Assembly: GCA_944385095.1 (NCBI GenBank)
Contig: CALWVS010000015.1
Location: 1 to 48,861 of the forward strand
Origin: an uncultured Oscillospiraceae bacterium
GTDB taxonomy: Bacteria > Bacillota > Clostridia > Oscillospirales > Oscillospiraceae
Direction: 5' to 3'
Length of the DNA: 48,861 nucleotides
The notes beneath the pieces were generated by a model. The model saw nothing but the letters and a program-made list of their open reading frames with translations, had not been told where the DNA came from and searched no databases. Shown piece after piece: positions 26,030 to 34,933 of this stretch. The translations under genes were made by a program, and so were the position numbers. Position 1 is the stretch's first letter, and every line of letters starts with the position of its first letter.

Positions 26030-26623
26030 TTATCCATTAAATCGGTTCATGGCACGGTCAATTCCATCTTGAATGAGACACTCCACTGCATCCGCAGCCC
26101 GTTTTACAGCCAGTGAAATTGTCTTTTGATCCTCTCCCTGAAATTTCCCCAAAACCCAATCTGCCATATCATAGTCTGGGTGTGGTTTTTCTCCCACTCC
26201 TACACGAATTCGAGGAAATTGGTCTGTTCCCAGATGTTGAATGATGTTTTTCAACCCATTGTGCCCACCGGCACTGCCATCCTTGCGGATGCGCAGACGC
26301 CCCACAGCAAGAGCAGTGTCGTCAGAAATCACCAGTACATGGTCTGGTTGAATTTTATAAAAATCCACTGCCTGACGGACTGCCTCACCAGACAGGTTCA
26401 TATAGGTGACTGGTTTCATAACCAAAACAGATTCCCCACCAATAGAAAATACATTGGTCAACGCTTTATACTTCAGTTTTTGGATGGGGGCATTGCACCG
26501 TTCACCGAATTCATCAGCAACCATAAAACCTACATTATGACGTGTATTTTCATATTTTTCGCCGGGATTACCCAGACATACCAGCAGCCAGGAAACACCA
26601 CCAGATTTTTTTTGAAAGAACAT
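26030..26623 (-). CDS. pth: Peptidyl-tRNA hydrolase
   Basis: A 197-residue enzyme that releases tRNA from peptidyl-tRNA dropped by ribosomes. It has LVCLGNPGEKYENTRHNVGFMV with the catalytic His in NTRHN (about residue 29), KPVTYMNLSGEAV, and the GGHNGLKNI substrate-binding motif. AAAGGAG precedes the ATG. It lies between prs and mfd, as in B. subtilis (spoVC position). Confidence 0.96.
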   Translation of the reverse strand: MFFQKKSGGVSWLLVCLGNPGEKYENTRHNVGFMVADEFGERCNAPIQKLKYKALTNVFSIGGESVLVMKPVTYMNLSGEAVRQAVDFYKIQPDHVLVISDDTALAVGRLRIRKDGSAGGHNGLKNIIQHLGTDQFPRIRVGVGEKPHPDYDMADWVLGKFQGEDQKTISLAVKRAADAVECLIQDGIDRAMNRFNG

Positions 26624-26642
26624 GAACTACTTTCTCCTTTAC

Positions 26643-26675
26643 AAAAAATGGGAGGTGGAACAAGCCCCACCTCCC
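26643..26675 (-). terminator. Terminator after prs
   Basis: On the minus strand, a 9-bp stem GGGAGGTGG/CCACCTCCC (26667-26675 with 26650-26658) followed by ATTTTTT (complement of 26643-26649). It separates prs from pth by only about 20 bases, so pth needs its own promoter or read-through. Confidence 0.8.
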
Positions 26676-26692
26676 TAAGATAACATATGAAA

Positions 26693-27676
26693 TTAAGAGA
26701 ACAGACGGGAAACAGAGGTCTCCTCATAAATATGACTGATTGCCTCAGCAAACAGATGGGCCACAGAGATGTAGCGAATCTTGTCACACTTGGCACCAGT
26801 TTTGGGAGGAATGGTGTCCAAAAATACCACCTCATCAATGACGCTGTCGGTAATGCGCTGAATAGCAGGACCAGAGAGCAGACCATGAGAAGCACAGGCG
26901 GTAACACTTTTTGCCTTACCAATATCCACAAGGGCTTTGGCAGCATGGCAGAGAGATCCACCGGTGTCCACCATGTCATCCAGAAGAATGACATGCTTAT
27001 CGTGTACATCACCGATGATGTTCATCACCTCGGAGGAGTTTGCCTTCTGACGGCGTTTGTCTACAATGGCAAGAGGCATTCCCAACTTCTGAGCAAAGGC
27101 ACGGGCACGGGCCACAGAGCCTACATCAGGGGAGACCACCATAGTGTCATCCTGTACAGCAGCGAACTTACGGAAGAACTCATTGACAAAGATTGGAGAA
27201 CCAAGCAGGTTATCAACAGGGATATCAAAGAAGCCCTGAATCTGGTTGGCGTGTAAATCCATAGTCAGTACACGGTCAGCACCGGCACGAGTAATCAGAT
27301 TTGCCACCAGCTTTGCAGAAATGGGGTCACGGGGCTTTGTTTTACGGTCCTGACGGGCATATCCAAAGTAGGGAATTACAGCAGTAATACGACCAGCAGA
27401 GGCACGACGCAGTGCATCAATCATAATCAACAGTTCCATCAATGCGTCATTGACTGTGTGGAACACGCCATCCTTTTCAAAGGGACAGGTGGACTGTACC
27501 ACAAAGACGTCAGCACCACGAACCGTCTCATAGATGGATGCGAAATTTTCTCCATCAGCAAAAGAACCGACTTCAGCGTTGCCCAGAGGGACGCCCAGTT
27601 CCTGACAGATAGCCTTCGCAAGGTTGGGATTTGAGTTACCAGTAAAAATCTTGATGCTCTTCCCGTGTGTAAACAT
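26693..27676 (-). CDS. prs: Ribose-phosphate pyrophosphokinase (PRPP synthetase)
   Basis: A 327-residue class I PRPP synthetase that makes PRPP from ribose-5-phosphate and ATP for nucleotide, histidine and NAD synthesis. It has the N-terminal KIFTGNSNPNLA and LGNAEVGSFADGE, the flexible-loop region YFGYARQDRK, and the PRPP loop VILLDDMVDTGGSL. The ATG at 27676 has GAAGGAAG upstream; a TTG at 27682 is less likely. It follows the GlmU-like gene, matching the conserved glmU-prs pair. Confidence 0.96.
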   Translation of the reverse strand: MFTHGKSIKIFTGNSNPNLAKAICQELGVPLGNAEVGSFADGENFASIYETVRGADVFVVQSTCPFEKDGVFHTVNDALMELLIMIDALRRASAGRITAVIPYFGYARQDRKTKPRDPISAKLVANLITRAGADRVLTMDLHANQIQGFFDIPVDNLLGSPIFVNEFFRKFAAVQDDTMVVSPDVGSVARARAFAQKLGMPLAIVDKRRQKANSSEVMNIIGDVHDKHVILLDDMVDTGGSLCHAAKALVDIGKAKSVTACASHGLLSGPAIQRITDSVIDEVVFLDTIPPKTGAKCDKIRYISVAHLFAEAISHIYEETSVSRLFS

Positions 27677-27777
27677 ACTCAACTTCCTTCCATTTTGTGG
27701 GTGTGCACATAGGCAGACCCGTTTCTATTCCTACACTTAAACTTAATAAAGCGGGCAAACCGCTAGGAATAACAGAT

Positions 27778-28449
27778 TTATTTTTTTTCTTTCTTTGCTC
27801 GGTGTGCAGCGGCCCAGCCGGGCAGTTCAGTCTGGCGGGCACGGGCAACTGCCAGTGCATCCGGCGAGACATCCTTGGTAATGGTAGAACCGGCAGCAGT
27901 ATAGGCTCCATCTCCCAGATGGACAGGGGAGACCAGATTGGTATTGCAGCCAATGAAGCAGTGGTCCCCAATGGTGGAACGGTATTTTTGGTTTCCATCA
28001 TAGTTCACCAACACAGTCCCACAGCCAAAATTGACCTTTTTCCCCACATCTGCATCCCCTACATAGGTGAGATGAGAAATTTTGGTTCCTTCTCCAATGT
28101 TGGAATTTTTTAGTTCCACAAAATCCCCCACCTTGACATCCTGTCCCACATGGCAGTTGGGGCGGATGTAGGCAAAGGGACCTACATGAGCACCAGACTC
28201 TATGGTGCTCTCATTACACTGGGAGGAATTGATGGTCACATGGTCCCCCACAGTACAGTCTACCAGCATGGTGTTGGGACCAATTTCGCACTGTTCCCCT
28301 ACCACTGTTTTTCCACGCAAAATAGTGCCAGGCAAAAGAAGGGTGCCAGCACCTACGGTGACACTTTCCTCCACATAAACTGTGCTAGGGTCCATCATCT
28401 GGACACCTGCATCCAAAAGAGCTTGACGTTTTGCGGAAAAATCATCCAT
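27778..28449 (-). CDS. Free-standing GlmU acetyltransferase half (LbH domain)
   Basis: A 223-residue protein matching only the C-terminal half of GlmU, the left-handed beta-helix that acetylates glucosamine-1-phosphate. The catalytic His is H126 in SHLTYVGDADVG (His363 in E. coli). R96, K114 and the NYDG motif (149-152) are kept, so the acetyltransferase looks active. The whole N-terminal uridylyltransferase (about 230 residues) is missing, and no trace of it lies upstream: AGGAGGT and a normal promoter precede the ATG at 28449. It stands exactly where B. subtilis has full-length glmU (gcaD) before prs. The uridylyltransferase activity must be encoded elsewhere. Confidence 0.85.
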   Translation of the reverse strand: MDDFSAKRQALLDAGVQMMDPSTVYVEESVTVGAGTLLLPGTILRGKTVVGEQCEIGPNTMLVDCTVGDHVTINSSQCNESTIESGAHVGPFAYIRPNCHVGQDVKVGDFVELKNSNIGEGTKISHLTYVGDADVGKKVNFGCGTVLVNYDGNQKYRSTIGDHCFIGCNTNLVSPVHLGDGAYTAAGSTITKDVSPDALAVARARQTELPGWAAAHRAKKEKK

Positions 28450-28540
28450 AAAAGCTTGACCTCCTGAATATGATTCAGACAATGAAACATGTGTAATCAA
28501 TACCAAAAATACATGCTGTTGTCTGCACATACATAATAGC

Positions 28541-28569
28541 ATATTAGCAGGGAATTTTTGAAGGGACAA
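28541..28569 (-). promoter_or_regulatory. Promoter of the GlmU-like/prs unit
   Basis: On the minus strand, TTGTCC (28564-28569), a 17-base spacer and TAATAT (28541-28546), about 90 bases upstream of the GlmU-like start. Confidence 0.55.
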
Positions 28570-28633
28570 GGGGAAAATTCAAAAAAAATTTAGATTCTGT
28601 AAAGTTTGTGCAAAATTCCACACAAATGGCAAA

Positions 28634-28664
28634 ACCGCCGTCCAAATTACAACAGGACGGCGGT
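28634..28664 (-). terminator. Terminator of the HD-domain gene
   Basis: A 10-bp perfect stem ACCGCCGTCC/GGACGGCGGT (28634-28643 and 28655-28664) with an 11-base loop. A-runs and T-runs flank both sides. It lies 10 bases past the stop of the HD-domain gene. Confidence 0.75.
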
Positions 28665-28674
28665 AAAAAATCCA

Positions 28675-29184
28675 TTAACAGGGAACAGTTGCAGGGGTAT
28701 CTATGATTGGTTCCACACCAATTTGTTCCCGAAGTTTTCCCGGGTGATACATATGAGACAATTCAAGACCTGCACAGAAGGTATCCACCACATCTACCAG
28801 CCATGCTTCCATAGAGCGGGGAAACTGACCGCCCAGGGGCCACATATGGGACAAAATAATATTCCGTTCCTTTGGACTTAACTCTGTGAGCTGCTCTGCA
28901 TTGCGGGCAGCCGCTTTGGGGTGGTCAAAACACTGCCAACCGGGGTGGGCAGATTTGTCTTTGGAGTTGTAAAGATACAAGTCGTGGAGCAGTCCTCCAC
29001 GGGCAGCCGCTGAAGCATCCAGTCCCAGCTTTCTGGCAATACGGAATGACCAGTAGGCCACAAAAAGAGAGTGGTCCAAAGTGGAGATATGCCCATGGTG
29101 GTTCCACTGTCCCATACGACGAACAGCATCAGAGCCTAACAGTTCCTCAGTGGTACGACAAAACTCTTTTAAATGATGATTCAT
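28675..29184 (-). CDS. HD-domain metal-dependent phosphohydrolase
   Basis: A 169-residue HD-domain protein. The metal-binding residues are visible as a His in STLDHSLFVA, the paired GGLLHDLYL, a later His in LSHMWPL, and an Asp in VDVVDTF. This group includes nucleotide and phosphate-ester hydrolases; the substrate cannot be read from the sequence. The ATG at 29184 has GGAAAGGA upstream; an open frame back to 29256 has no site. It is 89 bases downstream of proC on the same strand and may share its promoter. Confidence 0.82.
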   Translation of the reverse strand: MNHHLKEFCRTTEELLGSDAVRRMGQWNHHGHISTLDHSLFVAYWSFRIARKLGLDASAAARGGLLHDLYLYNSKDKSAHPGWQCFDHPKAAARNAEQLTELSPKERNIILSHMWPLGGQFPRSMEAWLVDVVDTFCAGLELSHMYHPGKLREQIGVEPIIDTPATVPC

Positions 29185-29273
29185 AAAAAAGTCCTTTCCC
29201 GTCTGAACAAAATGATACAATACAGTCATTGTACACCCAAACTGCAAACTTGTCACCTGAGAAAAACAACCAA

Positions 29274-30080
29274 TTATTTCTTAGCCATTTCTACGGTTTT
29301 TTCATAGGCAGTGATGACTGCCTCCATTGCAGCTGAGCGAAATCCCAGACGTTCCAGTGTACGCACACCCTGAATGGTGGTGCCACTGGGAGAACACACA
29401 CTGTCTTTCAGTTGACCGGGATGCCGTTTCCCGTTCAGAATCAACTGGGCAGTGCCAGATACCATCTGAGCGGCATAGAGGAGAGACTTTTCACGGGACA
29501 GACCACAGGCAACACCAGCGTCTGCAATGGCATCTACAAACAGAGCACAAAAGGCGGGACCACAGGCAGAAACTGCACTGGCGGCATCCAGATAGTCTGG
29601 GTTTACACGGTCCACAAGACCAGTAGAAGCCAGCAAAGTCTGGAAATCTTCCAGTTCCTGTTCGGTGGTATTGACACCATAGTATTGAATGATCCCAGCT
29701 CCCACATCAATGGGAGTATTGGGCATAAGACAGATGACTGGGTATTCCCCACCTGCCAGTGTTTGAATGTGTTCTGCATTTAAGCCAGCAGCCATAGAAG
29801 CGAGTACAAATCGGTCGTTACGTTCTTTCAAAATGGGAATCAGAGGTTTTAATGTGCGCTCCATCATTTGAGGCTTCACGCCTAAGAAGATTAGATTGCA
29901 GGTTTTGGCAATGGATGCATTGTCAGTGGCAGTGGCATGGATTTCTTCTGCCAGAATTTGTGCTTTTTTTGGGGTACGGTTGGCCAAATAGATGGGGGAG
30001 CCCTGTGCTCCTTCAGAGGCAGCACGGGCAAGAGAAGAACCCATAGCACCAGTTCCAATAAAGCCAATGGATGTATACAT
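29274..30080 (-). CDS. proC: Pyrroline-5-carboxylate reductase
   Basis: A 268-residue NADPH-dependent enzyme for the last step of proline synthesis. The Rossmann motif is IGFIGTGAMGSSLA (5-18), then LGVKPQMM near 70. The C-terminal substrate-binding signature is VCSPSGTTIQGVRTLERLGFR. AAGGAGGA precedes the ATG. No other proline genes are nearby. Confidence 0.95.
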   Translation of the reverse strand: MYTSIGFIGTGAMGSSLARAASEGAQGSPIYLANRTPKKAQILAEEIHATATDNASIAKTCNLIFLGVKPQMMERTLKPLIPILKERNDRFVLASMAAGLNAEHIQTLAGGEYPVICLMPNTPIDVGAGIIQYYGVNTTEQELEDFQTLLASTGLVDRVNPDYLDAASAVSACGPAFCALFVDAIADAGVACGLSREKSLLYAAQMVSGTAQLILNGKRHPGQLKDSVCSPSGTTIQGVRTLERLGFRSAAMEAVITAYEKTVEMAKK

Positions 30081-30111
30081 AAAGAAAATCCTCCTTACTC
30101 ATGTGACCACT

Positions 30112-30139
30112 ATCATATCATGGAACCACAGAATGTCAA
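30112..30139 (-). promoter_or_regulatory. Promoter of proC
   Basis: On the minus strand, TTGACA (30134-30139), a 16-base spacer, then TATGAT (30112-30117). The proC start lies about 30 bases further on. Confidence 0.6.
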
Positions 30140-30182
30140 ACACAAAATAAAGAACCTTAAAGCAATCTTAAACAGTTCTTAA

Positions 30183-30236
30183 TTGACTTTTCCCTATGGA
30201 GAAGCTACACTGACTGTACTAATACAGTTAGTACAG
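30183..30236 (+). promoter_or_regulatory. Promoter with overlapping palindromic operator of the GntR/ABC operon
   Basis: TTGACT (30183-30188), a 17-base spacer and TACACT (30206-30211). Immediately downstream, a perfect 9-bp inverted repeat CTGTACTAA (30214-30222) and TTAGTACAG (30228-30236) is separated by TACAG. It covers the expected transcription start. Known YtrA-type GntR operators are similar palindromes containing GTAC. Binding by the GntR protein encoded next would block transcription, so autorepression is the natural inference. Confidence 0.75.
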
Positions 30237-30254
30237 AAGGAAGGAGGAATCTGT

Positions 30255-30626
30255 ATGCTTCATCTGGATTATCGAGATGCAAGACCAATTTATGAACAGG
30301 TAAAAGATGGCTTAAGGCGGCTAATGGTAGCCGGAATCATGCAGGAAGGGGAGAAGTTGCCCTCTGTGCGTGCGATGGCAAGCAGTCTGGCAATCAACCC
30401 CAATACCATACAAAAAGCCTACGAGGCTTTGGAGTCAGAGGGCTATGTATACTCTATTCCTGGGAAAGGGTCATTTGTAGCCCCTCACACAGAAGTAGAT
30501 GAACAGAGAAAACAGCAGTTATTTTGTCAGTTTGACACAGCAACAATGGAGTTACTGTATTTGGGTGTGACAACGGAGGAACTTGTAGCACGGATTCACA
30601 ATAGAGGGAGAGGAGTGAGTGTATGA
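30255..30626 (+). CDS. GntR-family transcriptional regulator (YtrA type)
   Basis: A 123-residue repressor-like protein. The winged-helix DNA-binding domain (about residues 1-75) has YEQVKDGLRRLMVAGIMQEGEKLPSVRAMASSLAINPNTIQKAYEALESEGYVYSIPGKGSFV. The short helical C-terminus is typical of the YtrA subfamily, which controls ABC transporter operons. AAGGAGG lies upstream of the ATG at 30255. Its 3' end overlaps the ABC ATPase start by 4 bases, and a palindromic operator sits at the operon promoter. The inducer is unknown; YtrA relatives often respond to cell-wall antibiotics. Confidence 0.92.
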   Translation: MLHLDYRDARPIYEQVKDGLRRLMVAGIMQEGEKLPSVRAMASSLAINPNTIQKAYEALESEGYVYSIPGKGSFVAPHTEVDEQRKQQLFCQFDTATMELLYLGVTTEELVARIHNRGRGVSV

Positions 30627-31525
30627 TTCAGGTCAATCATGTGGTCAAGAGCTTTGATGGCTTTAAGGCATTGGATGGACTGGATATGCATGTGAAAGGT
30701 GGTTCTATTTATGGTCTTGTAGGACCAAATGGAGCGGGAAAATCAACCATTATCCGGCATATTACAGGGATTTACAGACCGGATTCCGGCTCTGTTGTAG
30801 TGGATGGAGTGTCGGTATATGAAAATCCTCAAATCAAAAGTCGAATTGCATGGATTCCCGATGAACTGTACTATTTTGTATCAGCATCCACCAGAGATAT
30901 GATGAAGTTTTATCGAGGAATTTACCCACAGTTTGATGACAAACGGTACCAAGCTCTGCGGGAGGCATTTCCGGCAGTGGATGAAAAGGCACCGATTCGC
31001 AGATTATCAAAGGGCATGCAAAAACAATCTGCGTTCTGGCTTGCTCTGTGCTGTAACCCTGATATTTTGGTACTGGATGAGCCAGTGGATGGGCTTGACC
31101 CTGTGATGCGCCGTCAGGTGTGGTCACTATTGATGAATGATGTGTCCCAGCGTGGGACTACAGTATTGGTATCCTCCCATAATTTGAGAGAGCTGGAGGA
31201 TGTGTGTGACCATGTGGGTATTCTGTCCCATGGAAAAGTGCTGCTGGAACGCTCTCTCAGTGAACTGCAAGACAACATTTTGAAAATGCAAGTGGTATTT
31301 CAGGAAACCGAAATGCCCAAAATGCCAGAGGAAATGAATGTGCTTCATGTAACCAAGGTGGGACGGATTCATACTCTCATTATTCGTGGCAATATGGAGG
31401 AAATTAAGGCACAGATTGCCACCTATAATCCCATTTTAATGGAGGCACTGCCTCTTTCTCTGGAGGAAATCTTTATTTATGAATTGGGAGGTGAGGACTA
31501 TGCGGTTCGGGACATCGTTCTTTAA
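30623..31525 (+). CDS. ABC transporter ATP-binding protein
   Basis: A 300-residue ABC ATPase. Walker A is GPNGAGKST (34-42). The signature loop is degenerate, LSKGMQ (128-133) instead of LSGGQ. Walker B is ILVLDEP (148-154), followed by D-loop GLDP and switch SSHNL. The YtrB-like C-terminal extension ends in LSLEEIFIYELGG. It overlaps gntR by 4 bases at the start and the permease gene by 26 bases at the end, indicating a translationally coupled operon. Export is inferred from family. Confidence 0.93.
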   Translation: MIQVNHVVKSFDGFKALDGLDMHVKGGSIYGLVGPNGAGKSTIIRHITGIYRPDSGSVVVDGVSVYENPQIKSRIAWIPDELYYFVSASTRDMMKFYRGIYPQFDDKRYQALREAFPAVDEKAPIRRLSKGMQKQSAFWLALCCNPDILVLDEPVDGLDPVMRRQVWSLLMNDVSQRGTTVLVSSHNLRELEDVCDHVGILSHGKVLLERSLSELQDNILKMQVVFQETEMPKMPEEMNVLHVTKVGRIHTLIIRGNMEEIKAQIATYNPILMEALPLSLEEIFIYELGGEDYAVRDIVL

Positions 31526-33362
31526 TGGCACACTGTATCAAAAAACAGTAATGCGGTTTTGGCCGGTGTGGGCATTGTATTTCATTTTCTGGCTGATGGT
31601 TCTGCCCATGCGGTTTCTCTCTGAGGCAATGCGGCGCAGTCAATGGGACTCCAATGCAAATTTGACAGCCTATTTGCAGCAGCAGGCACAGGACATTCCT
31701 TCTATGCTGAGAGGACTTCTGGTTTTATCTGCAATTATGGGAATTTTATGTGCCATGGCAGTGTTCAGCTATTTGTATTCCCATCGCTCCGCCTGTATGA
31801 TTCACGCTCTGCCCATGCGGAGAGAGACCATTTTTGGCTCTCAATATCTGGCTGGATTGTCCTTCTTTATGGTACCTCACATTATCATTTATGTGCTCAT
31901 GCTGGCAACTGAGGTATCTATGAACTGTTTGAACCTGTGGTCACTGACTTTGTGGTTCCTGGTACAGAGTGGAACCTGCTTTTTCTTCTACTCATTTGGT
32001 GTATTTTGTGCCATGTTTACAGGGCATTTGTTGGCACTCCCTATTTTCTATGGTATTCTAAATTGGCTTGTTTTGACTGTTTTTGGATTGTTACAGGAAG
32101 TTTGTCGTATTTATCTCTATGGATTTGCAGGTTTTGGAACCTTGATGGATGAGGCAGTTCTTTGGCTGACTCCGTTTATGAAGCTGGTCATGGCAGTAGA
32201 TACCACCTATGTGGAAGATTTGAATCAAATGCGTCTGTTTGATGCAAAAGTTGTGGTGGTCTATGTAGTGGTTGGAGTGTTGATGACTGTGGCAGCTCTG
32301 TTGCTGTACCGTGGTCGGCACATTGAATCTGCTGGTGATGTGGTATCTGTGAAGATAGTTCGCCCCATTTTCAAATATGGATTTGCCTTATGTGCTGGGC
32401 TTTCCGGCGGTATGATGACAAAGGCAATTCTCTATTTGGAAAGTGATATGGTTTTCATGCTGTGGATGGTCATCTGGGGTATAGTGGGTTATTTTGTGGC
32501 AGAGATGTTCCTGCAAAAATCCTTCCGTGTGCTGAAAGCATGGAAAGGCTCCATTGCTGTGATTGCAGCGATTGTGCTCTTTTCTGTGAGTATTTATCAG
32601 GACTGGTACGGCTTTGAACAGTGGGTTCCCAATCAGGAACAAGTGGAAAGTGTACGGATGTCTGGACTGAGAGGAGCACCTTGGGACAGTGGCAGCAATG
32701 GGGACATTGTGCGAAGTGATGTGCAGGGAATTGGACAGGCACTGGCACTGCATGATGCAATTGTCAATCACAATACCACTGGAGTGGGGCATCAAAACGA
32801 CGGATGGATGACAATTATCTATTCCATGAAAGATGGACGTACGATTCAACGTAGCTATGATGGGATTTCCATGTACGAAGCGGATTTGACCACAGAGGGA
32901 ACGATTGCCTATGCAGCCCAGGCAATTTTAGACGACCGTGAGAATGTGTTGCAGCTCTATGATATGGAGGAGGTAGAAGAAGGTCGTTTGGTAGAGTGTT
33001 ATATAAACTCCATTTGGAATGAGGAGACAAAGAACACAGAGACTTTGTACATTGATGGTGGAACCCAACAGCTCTGGGACGCAGTACAGCAGGATTTTGC
33101 AGAAGGAACTCTTGGGGTACGCTATCTGTTTAATGGGAGCCAGGAGAGACAGGACAACACCTACTACGCTGATTTGACGTTTATCTATGAGGTAAGTAGT
33201 ATCAATGCCTCTACTGGCGAGGATGAGAGCTATCAGATGGATTGGAGCATTACTCTTACCCCACAGGCAACGCATACTTTAACTGCATTGAATGAGTTAG
33301 GGGTGCTGAACGAGCCATATAAGCTCCTGACCAATGCAGAATATAATATGTTAGATTTTTAA
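31500..33362 (+). CDS. ABC transporter permease with a large extracellular domain
   Basis: A 620-residue membrane protein. About eight hydrophobic segments lie in the first 400 residues (for example [21 protein letters not shown] and [20 protein letters not shown]). A soluble region of about 220 residues follows, without membrane segments and rich in Y, T and E, ending in FLTQ-less acidic sequence. The ATG at 31500 has GGGAGGTG upstream; a start at 31479 is less likely. The soluble C-terminal part is unusual for a simple ABC-2 permease and may sense or bind the substrate. Substrate unknown. Confidence 0.87.
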   Translation: MRFGTSFFNGTLYQKTVMRFWPVWALYFIFWLMVLPMRFLSEAMRRSQWDSNANLTAYLQQQAQDIPSMLRGLLVLSAIMGILCAMAVFSYLYSHRSACMIHALPMRRETIFGSQYLAGLSFFMVPHIIIYVLMLATEVSMNCLNLWSLTLWFLVQSGTCFFFYSFGVFCAMFTGHLLALPIFYGILNWLVLTVFGLLQEVCRIYLYGFAGFGTLMDEAVLWLTPFMKLVMAVDTTYVEDLNQMRLFDAKVVVVYVVVGVLMTVAALLLYRGRHIESAGDVVSVKIVRPIFKYGFALCAGLSGGMMTKAILYLESDMVFMLWMVIWGIVGYFVAEMFLQKSFRVLKAWKGSIAVIAAIVLFSVSIYQDWYGFEQWVPNQEQVESVRMSGLRGAPWDSGSNGDIVRSDVQGIGQALALHDAIVNHNTTGVGHQNDGWMTIIYSMKDGRTIQRSYDGISMYEADLTTEGTIAYAAQAILDDRENVLQLYDMEEVEEGRLVECYINSIWNEETKNTETLYIDGGTQQLWDAVQQDFAEGTLGVRYLFNGSQERQDNTYYADLTFIYEVSSINASTGEDESYQMDWSITLTPQATHTLTALNELGVLNEPYKLLTNAEYNMLDF

Positions 33363-33369
33363 CAATTTT

Positions 33370-33400
33370 GGGGCAGTCTTTTGGGACTGTCCCTCTATTT
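33370..33400 (+). terminator. Terminator of the GntR/ABC operon
   Basis: A 9-bp stem GGGGCAGTC/GACTGTCCC (33370-33378 and 33385-33393, one G-T pair) followed by TCTATTTTG. Confidence 0.75.
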
Positions 33401-33466
33401 TGTTGCAAAAAACGTCAAATTTAAGTAAAATCGCACAGAGGCAACAGAATAAGAGAAAAAAATTCA

Positions 33467-33495
33467 TTGATTTTTTCCCAGAAAACCAGTATAAT
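33467..33495 (+). promoter_or_regulatory. Promoter of the thiolase gene
   Basis: TTGATT (33467-33472), a 17-base spacer and consensus TATAAT (33490-33495). The thiolase ATG is about 60 bases further, with GGAGG. Fits the strongly biased codon use of the gene. Confidence 0.75.
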
Positions 33496-33558
33496 GACCC
33501 CAAGAGCGGAAGAGCGTATCCCTATGATAGAATTCAAAATTATGGAGGTAACAGAAGA

Positions 33559-34818
33559 ATGAAAGAGGTCTATGTCGTAAATTGCTGCCGTACCGCCATC
33601 GGCTCTTTTGGTGGAAGCCTGAAGGATGTTCCCGCAACTGAGATGGGTGCAACTGTCATTCAGGAGGCACTGAAGCGTGCAAATGTAAAGCCTGAGAATG
33701 TAGATGAAGTCATGTTCGGTTGTATCCTCACCGCTGGTCTGGGTCAGAATGTGGCTCGCCAGTGCGCCATTAAGGCTGGCATTCCTACCAGTGTTCCTGC
33801 TTACACAGTTGGTATGGTGTGCGGTTCTGGCATGAAGTCTGTCATTGAGGGTGCTCGTGCCATTCTGACAGGGGATGCTGATGTGGTCGTTGCCGGTGGT
33901 ACTGAAAATATGTCTGCTGCCCCCTATGCCATTCCTGCTGCCCGTTGGGGTGCCCGTATGGGTGACAATAAGATGGTAGATACCATGATTAAGGATGGTC
34001 TGTGGGATGCTTACAATAACTATCACATGGGCACTACCGCAGAGAACATCTGTGATGTATGGGGCATCACCCGTGAGGAGCAGGATGAGTTTGCTGCCTG
34101 CTCTCAGAACAAGGCTGAGGCTGCTCTGAAGTCTGGTCGTTTTGAGGATGAAATTGTTCCCATCATGGTCAAGCAGAAGAAGCAGATGGTGGAGTTTAAG
34201 GTGGACGAGTATCCCAAGGCTGGTGTGACTGCTGAGAGCGTTGCAAAGCTGCGTGGTGCTTTCCCTGTTGGTCCTGAGGGTGTAGAGGACACCATTGAGC
34301 ACACCTTTGAAGTAACCGAGTGCCATGAGGCTGATGCAAAGAAGCATGTCCAGCGTGTTACTGCTGCAAACGCTTCCGGCATCAATGATGGTGCTGCTGC
34401 CATTGTGCTGGCTTCTGGTGAGGCTGTGGAGAAGTACGGTCTGAAGCCCATGGCAAAGCTGGTAAGCTGGGGTCAGGGCGGCGTAGATCCCAAGATTATG
34501 GGTGTTGGTCCTGTGCCTGCTTCCCGTCAGGCTATGAAAAAGGCTGGTCTGACCATTGATGACATTGACCTGATTGAAGCAAATGAGGCTTTTGCTGCTC
34601 AGTCCATTGCAGTGGGTCGTGAGCTGCACTTTGACCCAAGCAAGCTGAATGTCAATGGTGGCGCCATTGCTCTGGGACATCCTGTGGGTGCTTCCGGTGC
34701 TCGTATCATTGTCACTCTGCTCCATGAGATGCAGAAGCGTGACGAGGCTAAGAAGGGTCTTGCCACTCTGTGCATCGGCGGCGGTATGGGCGTTGCCACC
34801 ATTTTCGAGAAGTGCTAA
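33559..34818 (+). CDS. Acetyl-CoA acetyltransferase (thiolase)
   Basis: A 419-residue thiolase that condenses two acetyl-CoA to acetoacetyl-CoA, the entry to butyrate formation in clostridia. Active-site residues are C88 ([11 protein letters not shown]), H373 ([14 protein letters not shown]) and C405 (LATLCIGGG). It is about 25 residues longer than typical AtoB/ThlA proteins because of an insertion at about 236-266, after LRGAF and before [13 protein letters not shown]. Codons are strongly biased to GCT, GGT and CTG, unlike neighbours, pointing to high expression. The gene stands alone with its own promoter and terminator; no other butyrate genes are in the window. Confidence 0.93.
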   Translation: MKEVYVVNCCRTAIGSFGGSLKDVPATEMGATVIQEALKRANVKPENVDEVMFGCILTAGLGQNVARQCAIKAGIPTSVPAYTVGMVCGSGMKSVIEGARAILTGDADVVVAGGTENMSAAPYAIPAARWGARMGDNKMVDTMIKDGLWDAYNNYHMGTTAENICDVWGITREEQDEFAACSQNKAEAALKSGRFEDEIVPIMVKQKKQMVEFKVDEYPKAGVTAESVAKLRGAFPVGPEGVEDTIEHTFEVTECHEADAKKHVQRVTAANASGINDGAAAIVLASGEAVEKYGLKPMAKLVSWGQGGVDPKIMGVGPVPASRQAMKKAGLTIDDIDLIEANEAFAAQSIAVGRELHFDPSKLNVNGGAIALGHPVGASGARIIVTLLHEMQKRDEAKKGLATLCIGGGMGVATIFEKC

Positions 34819-34834
34819 TGAGACAATAAAGTAC

Positions 34835-34866
34835 AATCTCCGAGGCGATTGCCTCGGAGATTTTTT
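34835..34866 (+). terminator. Terminator after the thiolase
   Basis: A 12-bp perfect stem AATCTCCGAGGC/GCCTCGGAGATT (34835-34846 and 34851-34862), loop GATT, then TTTT. Clear Rho-independent terminator. Confidence 0.92.
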
Positions 34867-34933
34867 GTTCTAGGAATGGACTACGCCTCATACAGTGTGT
34901 ATATGGAGCACACAGGATGAGGAGTGGTCATGT

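Noticed and set aside
26643-26675. An attenuator controlling pth
   Set aside because: The hairpin follows the prs stop directly and has a normal U-run, so a simple terminator is the plainer reading; no alternative pairing was seen.
33421-34836. A 471-residue reading frame on the minus strand across the thiolase gene
   Set aside because: It is the shadow of a gene with highly biased codons: few TTA, CTA or TCA codons means few antisense stops. It has no ribosome binding site and low-complexity composition.
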